Assembly: GCA_026418715.1 (NCBI GenBank)
Contig: JAOAAV010000063.1
Location: 1 to 40,487, forward strand
Reading direction: 5' to 3'
DNA from: Clostridia bacterium
GTDB lineage: Bacteria; Bacillota; Clostridia; UBA1381
Length of the DNA: 40,487 bases
The notes beneath the pieces are model-generated. The model made no database searches. It saw only the letters and a list, made by a program, of their open reading frames with translations, and was not told the origin of the DNA. Below, piece by piece: positions 27,388 through 36,497 of this stretch (the stretch's first letter is position 1; every line of letters starts with the position of its first letter). Made by a program: the position numbers and the translations under genes.

Positions 27388-28779
27388 TTGGATTATCAAG
27401 AAAAGCTTGAGTATGATAGAAGACGTTTTATCGACAGATGGATTTACACTGTTTTAATTATTGCATTGATTGCCATTGCATGGTGGGGAATAGGGCAGTA
27501 TCGTGAGTCTACACGGCTTAAAATCAGCTTGGGAAATCAATATACACGTTCATTTCACGAGCTTGTAGATTATGTGGATGACATACAAACTTCATTAAAT
27601 AAGGGGATGCTCGTAAGCAGCCCGTCACAAATGGCAACCATATCAAGCGAAATTTTCAGAAAGTCAACAGCGGCGAAGGCTTGCCTTTCCCAACTGCCTG
27701 TTTCTGACATTCAAATGGATAATACCTCTAAATTTTTATCACAAGTAGGGGATTATACCTATGTATTATCTCAAAATATGATTAATAATCATAAGGTTTC
27801 GGATGAAGAGTATAAAAATTTGGAGTCTTTAAGCAGCTATGCTGAAAAACTCAATGCTTCACTGACTCAAATGCAGAACGAAATATACAGCGGAAATATC
27901 GATTTTGGGAAACTTGCATTTCAATCTGACAAGCAATTTGAAAAAGCTGTGAAAGCAGAAAATAACGGCGCCCTTGCAGATTTAGAAAAGGTGGAGCAGG
28001 AATTTCAGGAATATCCGTCTTTAATTTATGACGGACCTTTTTCCGAACACATTCAGAACATGAAGCCTGCTATGCTGGAAAATGGAGTGGAAATTTCAGT
28101 TGATGAAGCAAAACAAAAAGCAAAGGATTTTTTGGGAGCCAGAGGAGACAATCTTGTATTTGAAAGCGAGGTTCAAAACAGCTATATCGATGCATATTCA
28201 TTTGCATACAGGGGAGATGACGGAAGACAAATCAGCATCAGTATTACAAAGAAAAACGGTTATGTAATATACTTCTTAGATAATCGCTCGGTAGAAGAAG
28301 ACAAACTTGATTTCGTTCAGGCTACGGAGATGGCTGCAGGTTTTCTGGAGAAAAAAGGATATACCTATTTGAAAAGCAGCTACTATGATAAATCAAACGG
28401 TATTGCCACAATCAATTTTGCATTCCAGCAAGGTGAGACCACCTGTTATTCAGACTTGATTAAAGTCAGAGTGGCTTTGGATAATGGTGAAATCTTAGGC
28501 ATGGAAGCGCACGGATTTATTATGAATCATAAGATAAGAGATCTGCCTTCGGCAAAAATAACAGAAGCAGAGGCAAGAGAAAAGGTAAACAGTCGTTTGA
28601 ATATCAAGACCGTAAATATGGCTCTTATACCGAAAGACAGTCTGATGGAAGTATACTGCTATGAATTTCACGGACAATTCGATGACAAAAACTTTATAAT
28701 ATACATCAATGCGGAAAATGGAAAAGAAGAAAAAATTCTAATGCTAATCGAATCTGAGGACGGCGTTTTGACAATTTAA
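27388..28779 (+). CDS. ypeB: Germination protein YpeB
   Basis: Partner needed to place and stabilise SleB in the spore. The 463-residue protein has one N-terminal membrane segment (about 19-38, YTVLIIALIAIAWWGIGQY), an extended helical middle, and C-terminal PepSY-type repeats (ISVDEAKQKAKDFLG; FVQATEMAAGFLEKKGY; ITEAEAREKVNSRL). The start is TTG at 27388 behind AAGGAGGTG. The sleB-ypeB pair is a hallmark of spore formers. A long A/T-rich hairpin follows the stop. Confidence 0.93.
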   Translation: MDYQEKLEYDRRRFIDRWIYTVLIIALIAIAWWGIGQYRESTRLKISLGNQYTRSFHELVDYVDDIQTSLNKGMLVSSPSQMATISSEIFRKSTAAKACLSQLPVSDIQMDNTSKFLSQVGDYTYVLSQNMINNHKVSDEEYKNLESLSSYAEKLNASLTQMQNEIYSGNIDFGKLAFQSDKQFEKAVKAENNGALADLEKVEQEFQEYPSLIYDGPFSEHIQNMKPAMLENGVEISVDEAKQKAKDFLGARGDNLVFESEVQNSYIDAYSFAYRGDDGRQISISITKKNGYVIYFLDNRSVEEDKLDFVQATEMAAGFLEKKGYTYLKSSYYDKSNGIATINFAFQQGETTCYSDLIKVRVALDNGEILGMEAHGFIMNHKIRDLPSAKITEAEAREKVNSRLNIKTVNMALIPKDSLMEVYCYEFHGQFDDKNFIIYINAENGKEEKILMLIESEDGVLTI

Positions 28780-28791
28780 ACAGCTTAAAGG

Positions 28792-28834
28792 AAATCTACG
28801 GAAAAGAAAATTATTTTTCTTTTTTTGTAGATTT
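28792..28834 (+). terminator. Terminator after ypeB
   Basis: AAATCTAC (28792-28799) and GTAGATTT (28827-28834) enclose a second A-rich/T-rich pairing (GAAAAGAAAA with a T-rich arm). T-rich sequence follows. Confidence 0.7.
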
Positions 28835-28911
28835 TCTTTATTAATTAGTGTAAAATAGTATTTGTGATTTTACATAGATTTTACTTTGATTTTATTTAGG
28901 AGGATGTTTTT

Positions 28912-29550
28912 ATGGACGCAATTGCAAAATGGCATGCGGAGTGTAAAGCTCAGGAAATTGTCGAAATTCTCAAGAAGAAGGATTTTAATGCCATATATGC
29001 GCAAAATTCCGAAGCTGCAAAGAAAATTGTCATGGATATGATTCCAGAAGGTGCTTCCATAGCTGTAGGAGGATCGGTTACTCTCTCAGAAACGGGGATC
29101 ATGAGTGAAATTACGAGCGGGAAGTATAAGTTTATTGACAGGTTTAACACCCCATCTTTTGAAGATATGTTGGAAAAATATCGGGAAGGTTTTTTTGCGG
29201 ATTATTTTGTAACAGGCACTAATGCCATAACAAAAACAGGAGAACTTGTAAATACCGATTGCACCGGCAATCGTACAGGGGCAATTGCCTTTGGCCCAAA
29301 GCGCGTGATTGTTGTTGCCGGCGTTAATAAAATTGTGGATACTGTTGAAGATGGCATAAAGCGTGCAAAAAGTATTGCCCCCATGAACGCAAAACGCATC
29401 ACACACAAAACTCCTTGCACAATTGATGGCAAGTGCCATGAATGTCATGATACTCAAACTATTTGTAATATAACAAACATCATACATAATTGCTATAAGT
29501 TCCCCGGCAGAATAACAGTCGTTATCATTCCTGAAATTTTGGGTTATTGA
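28912..29550 (+). CDS. LUD-domain (DUF162) protein, LutC-like
   Basis: The 212-residue protein has the LUD fold: a conserved early helix pair, GASIAVGGSVTLSETGI, FIDRFN, DYFVTGTNAITKTGELVNTD, TGNRTGAIAFGPKRVIVVAGVNKI, and a C-terminal block with four spaced cysteines (TPCTIDGKCHECHDTQTIC). LutC of Bacillus belongs to this superfamily and is part of the lactate oxidation complex with LutA and LutB; neither partner is here, so the role is open. The ribosome site is AGGAGG. nptA-like follows after 35 bases and may share its transcript. Confidence 0.85.
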   Translation: MDAIAKWHAECKAQEIVEILKKKDFNAIYAQNSEAAKKIVMDMIPEGASIAVGGSVTLSETGIMSEITSGKYKFIDRFNTPSFEDMLEKYREGFFADYFVTGTNAITKTGELVNTDCTGNRTGAIAFGPKRVIVVAGVNKIVDTVEDGIKRAKSIAPMNAKRITHKTPCTIDGKCHECHDTQTICNITNIIHNCYKFPGRITVVIIPEILGY

Positions 29551-29585
29551 TAGTATTTTAAGTCTAAAACAATACGGAGGATAGC

Positions 29586-31340
29586 ATGAATTTTGATTGG
29601 ATTTTAACTTTAATTGCGGGACTTGGCTTTTTTCTTTATGGTATGAAAATAATGGGGGACGGGCTTGAAAAAGCAGCCGGAGATAGAATGAGCAAAATCA
29701 TAGACAATCTTACCGGCAGTCTTTTAAAAGGAGTATTGGTCGGAACTGCGGTTACCGCACTCATACAAAGCTCCAGTGCTACAACCGTTATGGTTGTTGG
29801 TTTTATCAATGCAGGTATTATGTCCTTGCAGCAGGCGGTTGGTGTCATCATGGGCGCAAATATCGGAACAACCATTACCGCTGTTTTGATTAGTCTTGAG
29901 GACATAAATTCTAGTCTGTGGATTTTGGATTTTGTCAAGCCTTCAAATCTGGCGCCTATAGCAATTGCTGTTGGAATAGTCTTTTTGATGTTCATCAAAA
30001 AACGCAAGTATAATAACATCGGTGAAATTTTAGCCGGATTCGGATTTTTGTTTGTTGGAATGGATATGATGAGTTCTGCAATGGACTTTTTGCGTGATTC
30101 GGTTGTATTTCAAAACCTTATGATTCAGCTTCAAAACCCTATTTTAGGCGTCTTGGTAGGTGCGGGAATTACGGCAATCATACAAAGCTCCAGTGCTTCT
30201 GTGGGCATTTTGCAGGCGGCGTCCGCCACCGGATTCATTAAATTTTCCGGTGCGGTATCAATTGTATTAGGACAAAATATAGGCACTTGCATTACCGCTA
30301 TTTTGTCTTCCATCGGAGCGAATAAAACGGCGAAAAGAGCCGCAATCATTCATTTGTTGTTTAATATTATTGGTTCTATTATATTCATTATTGTGCTTTA
30401 CGGCTTCGGAATAGGAAAGTTTATTCCAGTGTGGACAGATAATGCCACAAAAACGAATATAGCAGGATTTCATATTTCCTTCAATGTCATAAATACTATC
30501 CTATTGCTGCCGTTTTCAAATCAGCTTGTATTTTTGGCGAATAAAATTCTTCCGTCAAAAGATAATGATGTTGCGGGAAGCGCTTTGGAAGCAAGACTTC
30601 TTTCAACACCCGCTTTAGCGCTTTCGCAAACTACAAAAGAGCTTGTTAAAATGATGAATTTAGCCGCAGACAGCGTGAAAATTGGCTATGACATATTAAA
30701 CGATGCGGCGGCTAAAAGTTTAGATGAACTTGAAGAAATTGAAAACTCAATTGATGTCTATGAATCAAATATTACGCAATATCTTGTAAAGATTGTTGAT
30801 GAGCCGATAAACGAAGAAGAAAACAATCTTATATCAAGCCTATTTCACGTTATTACCGATGTTGAGAGAATAGGGGATCATGCGTTTAATATATCCAGTT
30901 CATTAAATGAAATGAAACAGAAGGGACTTGATTTTTCTTCTCAAGCCAAAATAGAGCTTAATAAAATGTATGAAGCGGTAAATAAATTGGTAAGCATGAC
31001 GCTTAAGGCATATGAAATGCAGGATGCCCGACTGGCGGCTGATATTCAGCCACTCGAAGACGTTATTGACTATCTTAACGAACACCTGAAAAATTCACAT
31101 TTGGAACGTTTGGCAAAACATGAATGCGGATTTACAACAGGCGTATTCTTCTTGGATATAGTGGGTAATCTTGAAAGAATAGCTGACCATTGTTCAAATA
31201 TAGGTCTTGCCGTGGAACAGGTAAAAAGCAAAAATACGGAGGCATTTGATCCTCATGCTTATTTGAAGCATTTGCATGAAAATAAGACCGAAGAATATAC
31301 AAATGTTTATGATAAATATATATCAAAATATGCTAAATAA
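29586..31340 (+). CDS. Na+/phosphate cotransporter with PhoU-like tail
   Basis: Inner membrane transporter of the NptA/PNaS family. The 584-residue protein has about eight or nine hydrophobic segments in residues 1-310 and the inverted QSSS repeats typical of the family (ALIQSSSATTVMVVGF near 59 and AIIQSSSASVGILQAAS near 197). Each is followed by GANIGTT or GQNIGTC. The C-terminal part (about 340-550) is helical and PhoU-like (VITDVERIGDHAFNISS; LDIVGNLERIADHCSNIG). Phosphate is the likely substrate but other anions are possible. The ribosome site is CGGAGGATAG. Confidence 0.92.
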   Translation: MNFDWILTLIAGLGFFLYGMKIMGDGLEKAAGDRMSKIIDNLTGSLLKGVLVGTAVTALIQSSSATTVMVVGFINAGIMSLQQAVGVIMGANIGTTITAVLISLEDINSSLWILDFVKPSNLAPIAIAVGIVFLMFIKKRKYNNIGEILAGFGFLFVGMDMMSSAMDFLRDSVVFQNLMIQLQNPILGVLVGAGITAIIQSSSASVGILQAASATGFIKFSGAVSIVLGQNIGTCITAILSSIGANKTAKRAAIIHLLFNIIGSIIFIIVLYGFGIGKFIPVWTDNATKTNIAGFHISFNVINTILLLPFSNQLVFLANKILPSKDNDVAGSALEARLLSTPALALSQTTKELVKMMNLAADSVKIGYDILNDAAAKSLDELEEIENSIDVYESNITQYLVKIVDEPINEEENNLISSLFHVITDVERIGDHAFNISSSLNEMKQKGLDFSSQAKIELNKMYEAVNKLVSMTLKAYEMQDARLAADIQPLEDVIDYLNEHLKNSHLERLAKHECGFTTGVFFLDIVGNLERIADHCSNIGLAVEQVKSKNTEAFDPHAYLKHLHENKTEEYTNVYDKYISKYAK

Positions 31341-31348
31341 TTTCACAT

Positions 31349-31394
31349 ATGCGGCAGTTTGCAGGAAAACTCAAAATCCTTCGGACTGCCGTAT
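31349..31394 (+). terminator. Probable terminator after the phosphate transporter
   Basis: A 10-bp outer stem (31349-31358 with 31385-31394, one G-T pair) and an inner AGGA/TCCT pairing. The T-run is short (TTT). The following 31395-31551 holds only A/T-rich leader sequence with a TATAAT at 31515-31520 and no good -35. Confidence 0.5.
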
Positions 31395-31551
31395 TTGCAC
31401 AATTGAAAGCTTAAAAAAATTTGTCTAAAAATTCCTCCGCCTGCCCAGTTTGCAAATTGCAGATTTTATTGATATTTTTAATAATTAAGACTTTATTTTT
31501 TGGGAATTTTAATATATAATGATTGGGACGTAGAAAAAATCGGAGGAATTT

Positions 31552-31980
31552 ATGAGTAAAAAACAGTCGCGGAACGAAGCGAGAGCAGAGGCATTCAAGC
31601 TTATATTCCAAAAGGATATGCACAAAGAGGATATTGATTCACTATTTTCATATTTGCTTCAAGAAAAACCCGAAAGCAGCCGAAATATGGACTATATAAG
31701 GAAAGTCGTAAACGGTGTGACAGAACATGAACACGAAATTGAGGAAATTATCGGAAGAAATTTGAGTAAAGGGTGGAAACTTGGGCGTATTTCAAAGGTG
31801 TCACTTTGTATATTGAAGCTTGCAGTCTATGAAATGAAGTACGTGGATGATGTTCCTCCGAGTGTGGCTATTAATGAGGCGGTTGAACTCGTTAAAATTT
31901 ATGACGAACCGGACAAAGCCGCTTTTGTAAACGGAGTTTTGGGTGGAGTTTACAAGGAAATAAGCGAAAAAAAGGAATGA
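31552..31980 (+). CDS. nusB: Transcription antitermination factor NusB
   Basis: All-helical RNA-binding protein that joins NusE at boxA of rRNA leaders. The 142-residue protein has the family blocks SRNEARAEAFKLIFQKDM at the N-terminus, GRISKVSLCILKLAVYEM, and PPSVAINEAVELVKIYDEPD followed by KAAFVNGVLGGV. The ribosome site is CGGAGG. It heads a tight operon running through xseAB and ispA, a common order in Clostridia. Its TGA sits in the same frame as the following TsaD-like gene. Confidence 0.95.
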   Translation: MSKKQSRNEARAEAFKLIFQKDMHKEDIDSLFSYLLQEKPESSRNMDYIRKVVNGVTEHEHEIEEIIGRNLSKGWKLGRISKVSLCILKLAVYEMKYVDDVPPSVAINEAVELVKIYDEPDKAAFVNGVLGGVYKEISEKKE

Positions 31981-31986
31981 TGCGCT

Positions 31987-32916
31987 ATCTATATAGGAAT
32001 TGATACAAGCAACTACACTACCTCTGTTGCATTGGCAGACGGCAGTAATATAAAAAGCTTTAGGCAGATTCTGACTGTTCAAAAAGGAGAAAAAGGCATT
32101 AGGCAAAGCGATGCATTTTTTATTCATGTCAACACCATGCCAGAGCTTTATGAAAAGTTGGCAAAACAAACACAAATAAAGAAAGTTAAAGCGGTCGGAG
32201 TAAGCACAAAACCGAGAAACGTTGAAGGCTCATATATGCCAGTATTTTTGGCAGGTGCATCGTTTGCCAAAGTTATTGCGGACACCTTAGGAGTTCCGCT
32301 TTATGAGTTCAGTCATCAGGATGGACACATTATGGCAGGGATTTTTTCGTCTGATGCGCAGGTTCTGCTTAGTGAACCGTTTTTATCGGTTCACCTTTCG
32401 GGCGGAACAACTGAAATTTTAAGAAGTGAATACAAAAATCAAAGCTTTGCCAATGAAATCATCGGTGCGTCAACCGATATCAGCGCAGGGCAGTTTATAG
32501 ACAGAGTGGGTGTACGTTTGGGACTTGATTTTCCTTGTGGGAAAAAACTTGAAGAACTTGCGGAAAATTCGGATGAACCGTACATATTTCCCATATCTGT
32601 TAAAAATGCTGATATGAGTTTTTCTGGTGTAGAAACCAAAGCGTCCCGCATTATAAATGAGATAAGTGCCAAAAATTTGGCGATGGGAGTTTTTTTACAC
32701 GTTGCGAAAACCCTCGCCAAAGCACTAAATTATTCAGTAAAAAAAACGGGCTTGAAATGTGTATTGTTGGTGGGCGGTGTAGCGTCAAACCGAATTATCA
32801 GAGAATATCTGAAAAAATATGTGTCTGCGAAATTATTTTTTGCATCAAGAGAATATTCTACCGACAATGCGGCGGGTATTGCCGTTTTGACGGGTAAAAA
32901 ATATGAAATAGAGTGA
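31987..32916 (+). CDS. TsaD/Kae1-like (M22) paralog with unclear start
   Basis: The protein belongs to the TsaD/Kae1 ASKHA family. It has an N-terminal phosphate loop GIDTSNYTTSVAL, the metal-binding pair in FSHQDGHIMAG (HxxxH), HLSGGTTEI, a VGGVASNR block and the C-terminal STDNAAGIAVL. It is somewhat shorter than true TsaD (about 310 against 340 residues) and is probably the paralog often found between nusB and xseA in Clostridia. The start is the problem: between the nusB TGA (31978-31980) and TTG 32032 this frame has no ATG, GTG or TTG, yet the conserved GIDTS motif lies there. The position given is an in-frame ATC ten bases after GGA. An ATG at 31980 is in another frame and would need a one-base shift. 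Confidence 0.75.
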   Translation: MYIGIDTSNYTTSVALADGSNIKSFRQILTVQKGEKGIRQSDAFFIHVNTMPELYEKLAKQTQIKKVKAVGVSTKPRNVEGSYMPVFLAGASFAKVIADTLGVPLYEFSHQDGHIMAGIFSSDAQVLLSEPFLSVHLSGGTTEILRSEYKNQSFANEIIGASTDISAGQFIDRVGVRLGLDFPCGKKLEELAENSDEPYIFPISVKNADMSFSGVETKASRIINEISAKNLAMGVFLHVAKTLAKALNYSVKKTGLKCVLLVGGVASNRIIREYLKKYVSAKLFFASREYSTDNAAGIAVLTGKKYEIE

Positions 32917-32923
32917 GTTTTGT

Positions 32924-34108
32924 ATGGAACAGAATATAAAAGTAGCTACGGTATCGCAAATAAACGGCTATATAAAAAAAATATTAGACAGCAATATTAT
33001 TTTGAACAATATCTGGATAAAAGGTGAAATATCAAACTGCAAACTCCATTATTCAGGGCATCTTTATTTGACTCTGAAGGATGAGGGGTCTGTTTTGAAA
33101 GCTGTTATGTTTAAGGGTGCAAATAAAGATCTTTCATTTAAGCCGGAAGATGGTATGAAGGTGCTTGCAAGAGGCAGAATTTCAGCATATGAATCGGGCG
33201 GCGTATATCAATTATATATCGAGGAAATGATCCCTGACGGGGTAGGTGCGCTTTATGTTGCTTATGAACAGCTTAAGGCAAAGCTTGCTTCAGAAGGGCT
33301 TTTTGATGAACGGTTTAAAAAAGCCATTCCTAAATATCCCGAGAAAATAGGCGTTGTTACGGCCGCCACAGGTGCGGCTGTAAGAGATATTATTCATGTG
33401 ATTACAAGACGTTTTCCATATGCGGAAATTATATTGTACCCTTCTTTGGTTCAAGGTCCTGAGGCGGCGGCAAACATTGCGGCTGCCATTGAATATTTCA
33501 ACAATGCGAATATGGTAGACACTCTAATTGTCGGTAGGGGTGGAGGCTCTATTGAAGATTTGTGGGCGTTTAATGAGGAAATTGTCGCACGAGCTGTTTT
33601 TGCGTCAAAGATACCCGTTATTTCTGCCGTGGGACATGAAACAGATTTTACCATTACCGATTTTGTTGCCGACTTGCGTGCTCCTACACCATCGGCCGCA
33701 GCAGAGTTGTCTGTGCCTTCCCAAATTGAATTGATGAACCGTATTCGTACAATGGAGGGGAAAATATCCTTTGACATTGCAAAAAGATTGGAAAGAGAAG
33801 CAATTCGCTTAAAAAATATCAAATTAAAAAATCCGCATGAAAAGATACAGGATTATTCAATTACTCTTGATAACAGAATAAAACAGCTTTCAAGCAATTT
33901 CATGATGAATTTGATGAGAAAAAAAGAAATTTTAGGAAGTATTTGCGGCAAGCTTGATGCTATGAGTCCGCTTTCGGTTATGTCAAGAGGATATGCCATT
34001 CCTATCGATGCAAGCGGAAATATTATAAAAACAGCAAAAGCATTGAAATCGGGAACAAATTTCACATTAAAGCTGTCGGACGGAGAAAAAGAATGTATAG
34101 CAAAATAG
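32924..34108 (+). CDS. xseA: Exodeoxyribonuclease VII large subunit
   Basis: Catalytic subunit of exonuclease VII, which degrades single-stranded DNA from both ends. The 394-residue protein has the N-terminal OB fold (SQINGYIKKILDSN, IWIKGEISNCKLHYSGHLYL), the catalytic core with RGGGSIEDLWAFNEE and SAVGHETDFTITDFVADLRA followed by PTPSAAAE, a long coiled-coil region, and the C-terminal LSVMSRGYAI. The ribosome site is weak (GAGTGAG). It starts 7 bases after the TsaD-like gene and is followed by xseB after 9 bases. Confidence 0.96.
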   Translation: MEQNIKVATVSQINGYIKKILDSNIILNNIWIKGEISNCKLHYSGHLYLTLKDEGSVLKAVMFKGANKDLSFKPEDGMKVLARGRISAYESGGVYQLYIEEMIPDGVGALYVAYEQLKAKLASEGLFDERFKKAIPKYPEKIGVVTAATGAAVRDIIHVITRRFPYAEIILYPSLVQGPEAAANIAAAIEYFNNANMVDTLIVGRGGGSIEDLWAFNEEIVARAVFASKIPVISAVGHETDFTITDFVADLRAPTPSAAAELSVPSQIELMNRIRTMEGKISFDIAKRLEREAIRLKNIKLKNPHEKIQDYSITLDNRIKQLSSNFMMNLMRKKEILGSICGKLDAMSPLSVMSRGYAIPIDASGNIIKTAKALKSGTNFTLKLSDGEKECIAK

Positions 34109-34117
34109 GAGGATAAT

Positions 34118-34345
34118 ATGGAAAAGCAAACATTTGAATCAGCGATGACCGAACTTGAGGAGATTGTTAAAAAGCTTGAAAATGGCGATATATCGCTAGA
34201 TGAATCCCTCTCGCTTTTTGAAAAAGGGATAAAGCTTTCAAAGGCTTGCCAAAAAATGCTTGATAATGCGGAGAAGAAAGTATCGGTATTGATGGCGAAC
34301 GAAAACGGAGAAATGGAAAAGAAAGACTTTTTGCCAAAGGAATAA
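34118..34345 (+). CDS. xseB: Exodeoxyribonuclease VII small subunit
   Basis: Small helical partner of XseA, present in several copies per large subunit. The 75-residue protein begins with the family pattern TFESAMTELEEIVKKLENGD followed by ISLDESLSLFEKGIKL. The ribosome site is AGGAGG. Its TAA overlaps a possible ATG of ispA, which suggests translational coupling. Confidence 0.95.
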   Translation: MEKQTFESAMTELEEIVKKLENGDISLDESLSLFEKGIKLSKACQKMLDNAEKKVSVLMANENGEMEKKDFLPKE

Positions 34346-34356
34346 TGGAGAGAAAA

Positions 34357-35244
34357 ATGAATTTTAACGAAGTTCTTAATAACAAAATAGATAAGGTTAA
34401 CAACGCATTGGAAGGATATCTAAAAAATTATAAAAATCCTCAGAAAAGTATTTATGAAGCGATGGCGTATAGTCTGTTTGCTGGAGGCAAGAGACTAAGG
34501 CCCGTTCTTATGATGTCCGTGTGTGACATGTTGGGAGGAGATGAGGAATTTTGCTTGCCGTTTGCCGCAGCAATAGAAATGATACATACATCCTCTCTTA
34601 TTCATGACGATCTGCCTGCTATGGATAACGACGTACTAAGACGGGGAAAACCGACTAATCACGTTGTGTTTGGTGAGGCTATCGCTATTTTGGCGGGAGA
34701 TGCATTATTGATTAAGGCTTTTGAAATTGTTGCTGAATGCGGTCTTAAAAATGTAAACCAATCCAATGTTCTTCGTGCAATTCGTATGCTTGCTGAAGCT
34801 GCCGGAAGCGAAGGCATGATAGGCGGTCAGGTGGTTGATATAGAAAGCGAAGGAAAAAATATTGACGGAAAAATGCTCGAATATATACACCTTTATAAAA
34901 CCGGAGCAATTATACGCGCTTGTGCAACTATAGGCGCTGTGCTTGCCAATGCGGATGAAAAACAAATAAGTACGGCAGATGCTTTTGCAAGAAGTTTAGG
35001 GATGGCATTTCAAATTCAAGATGATGTTTTGGATGTTGAAGGCGACGAACAAAACTTGGGTAAACCCATTGGCAGCGATACCGAAAAAAACAAGAACACT
35101 TATGTTTCTTTGTATGGAATGGAAAAATCGAAACAGCTAATTTGCGAATATTCATCTAGAGCAATAGATACGATTGGCGAATTTGGCGAAAAGGCGGAGT
35201 TTTTAATAAATCTTGTAAAATACTTGATTGACAGAAAGTCATAA
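34357..35244 (+). CDS. ispA: Geranylgeranyl/farnesyl diphosphate synthase (IspA type)
   Basis: Condenses isopentenyl diphosphate with allylic diphosphates, giving farnesyl diphosphate for undecaprenyl and quinone lipids. The 295-residue protein has GGKRLRP, the first aspartate-rich motif HDDLPAMDND, KTGAIIRA, and the second motif QIQDDVLDVEGD. The start at 34357 follows GGAGAG and matches the family; an ATG at 34345 overlapping the xseB stop is also possible. The product chain length is inferred from family and context. dxs, often next in this operon, is not here. Confidence 0.93.
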   Translation: MNFNEVLNNKIDKVNNALEGYLKNYKNPQKSIYEAMAYSLFAGGKRLRPVLMMSVCDMLGGDEEFCLPFAAAIEMIHTSSLIHDDLPAMDNDVLRRGKPTNHVVFGEAIAILAGDALLIKAFEIVAECGLKNVNQSNVLRAIRMLAEAAGSEGMIGGQVVDIESEGKNIDGKMLEYIHLYKTGAIIRACATIGAVLANADEKQISTADAFARSLGMAFQIQDDVLDVEGDEQNLGKPIGSDTEKNKNTYVSLYGMEKSKQLICEYSSRAIDTIGEFGEKAEFLINLVKYLIDRKS

Positions 35245-35257
35245 GTCGGAGGATTTT

Positions 35258-35707
35258 ATGGAGTATGTTAATGATTTTTTGAACAATTCGGTGTTGTTCA
35301 CCGCGTTGATTTCTTGGTTTGCAGCACAACTGCTGAAAGTTGTTTTTACTTTTATTTGGAGCAGAAAATTTGATTTTAAGCGTTTTGTAGGCTCCGGCGG
35401 AATGCCCAGTTCGCATTCATCGTTTGTAGTGTCGCTTGCAACCGCAGTAGGGCTTGTGGAAGGATTCGCAAGCACGATGTTTGCCGTTAGTGTTGTTGTA
35501 GCCATGGTGGTCATGTACGATGCGGCAGGAGTGCGCCGTGCGGCAGGTATGCAGGCAAGGATATTAAACAAAATTGTAGATGAATGGGGAAAAGAAGATT
35601 TTTCGGTAACAGAAAGAAAGTTGAAGGAGCTTTTGGGTCATACACCGATAGAGGTAGTCGCTGGGGCAGTACTTGGCATTATGATCGCGGTTATAAGACA
35701 TGGGTAA
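35258..35707 (+). CDS. Divergent PAP2 family protein (DUF212)
   Basis: The 149-residue membrane protein has hydrophobic segments near 10-30, 48-85 and 125-147. It keeps PAP2-phosphatase-like motifs: GSGGMPSSHSSFVVSLATAVG, and GHTPIEVVAGAVLGI at the C-terminus. YuiD of B. subtilis is a relative. Next to ispA, an action on isoprenoid phosphates is plausible but unproven. The ATG at 35258 follows CGGAGGATTTT; the frame runs 10 codons further upstream into ispA. It is the last gene of the nusB operon. Confidence 0.85.
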   Translation: MEYVNDFLNNSVLFTALISWFAAQLLKVVFTFIWSRKFDFKRFVGSGGMPSSHSSFVVSLATAVGLVEGFASTMFAVSVVVAMVVMYDAAGVRRAAGMQARILNKIVDEWGKEDFSVTERKLKELLGHTPIEVVAGAVLGIMIAVIRHG

Positions 35708-35748
35708 AATAATGGCAGACAATTCTTTAATGATTGTCTGCCATTATT
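35708..35748. terminator. Bidirectional terminator between DUF212 gene and lexA
   Basis: A 16-bp perfect stem (35708-35723 with 35733-35748, 9-base loop) with A-rich and T-rich ends and a GC core, lying between converging genes. Confidence 0.85.
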
Positions 35749-35780
35749 GCGCTTATTAAAAAAAATTAAATATACGTACA

Positions 35781-36416
35781 TTACAGCCTTCTGAAAACCC
35801 CCACAACTTTGCCGATAATTGAAAGTTCATCCACTATAATCGGCTCCATTTCATCATTTTCAGGTTGAAGACGAAAATGACCCTTTTCCTTATAAAACGT
35901 TTTAACCGTTGCATTTTCGTTATCAATAAGAGCTACCACGATATCACCGTTCGACGCAATCGGCTGTCGCTGTACGATAATATAATCACCATCCAAAATG
36001 GCGGCGTTAATCATTGATTCTCCTTGCACCTTGAGCATGAATAAATCCTTATTTTTTGCGAAATCCATCGGCAGAGGGAATGTGTCCGACAAATCCTCAA
36101 TGGCAGTAATCGGTTCTCCTGCCGTAACCTTGCCATAAATTGGAATTTCTAAATATTTTTCTCCGGCATATTCAATAGCCGGCGTTTTCTTTTCTTTTGT
36201 TTTATAGTTTACTATACGCAGCGAACGGTTTTTTGAGGATTCCTTGACAATATAGCCTAAGCCCTCAAGCTTTTTCAAACGTGCATGAACGGTTGCGGTA
36301 GAATTGAGTCCCACCGCATCACAAATTTCTCTGACGCTGGGCGGAAATCCTCTCGCCTCTGTTTGATTGTATATAAAATCAAGTATCTCACGATCTTTTT
36401 CGGTCAATTGGGGCAT
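35781..36416 (-). CDS. lexA: SOS repressor LexA
   Basis: Represses DNA-damage genes and cuts itself when RecA filaments form. The 211-residue protein has the N-terminal winged helix (LTEKDREILDFIYNQTEARG and PPSVREICDAVGLNSTATVH). The cleavage bond Ala-Gly lies at 99-100 (KVTAGEP), the catalytic serine at 134 (GESM) and the lysine at 172 (ATVKTFYK). The ribosome site is AGGAGG. It is divergent from an SASP gene. No typical Gram-positive SOS box is visible in its upstream region. Confidence 0.96.
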   Translation of the reverse strand: MPQLTEKDREILDFIYNQTEARGFPPSVREICDAVGLNSTATVHARLKKLEGLGYIVKESSKNRSLRIVNYKTKEKKTPAIEYAGEKYLEIPIYGKVTAGEPITAIEDLSDTFPLPMDFAKNKDLFMLKVQGESMINAAILDGDYIIVQRQPIASNGDIVVALIDNENATVKTFYKEKGHFRLQPENDEMEPIIVDELSIIGKVVGVFRRL

Positions 36417-36469
36417 TTTCCAGACCTCCTGAATTTAATACGTTTTTTAATAGAAAAAGTACATTGTTT

Positions 36470-36497
36470 ATTATATCATAAATTTTAAAAAAATCAA
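36470..36497 (-). promoter_or_regulatory. SigA-type promoter of lexA
   Basis: On the minus strand, TTGATT (36492-36497), a 16-base spacer and TATAAT (36470-36475). Transcription would start about 50 bases ahead of lexA. Confidence 0.6.
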
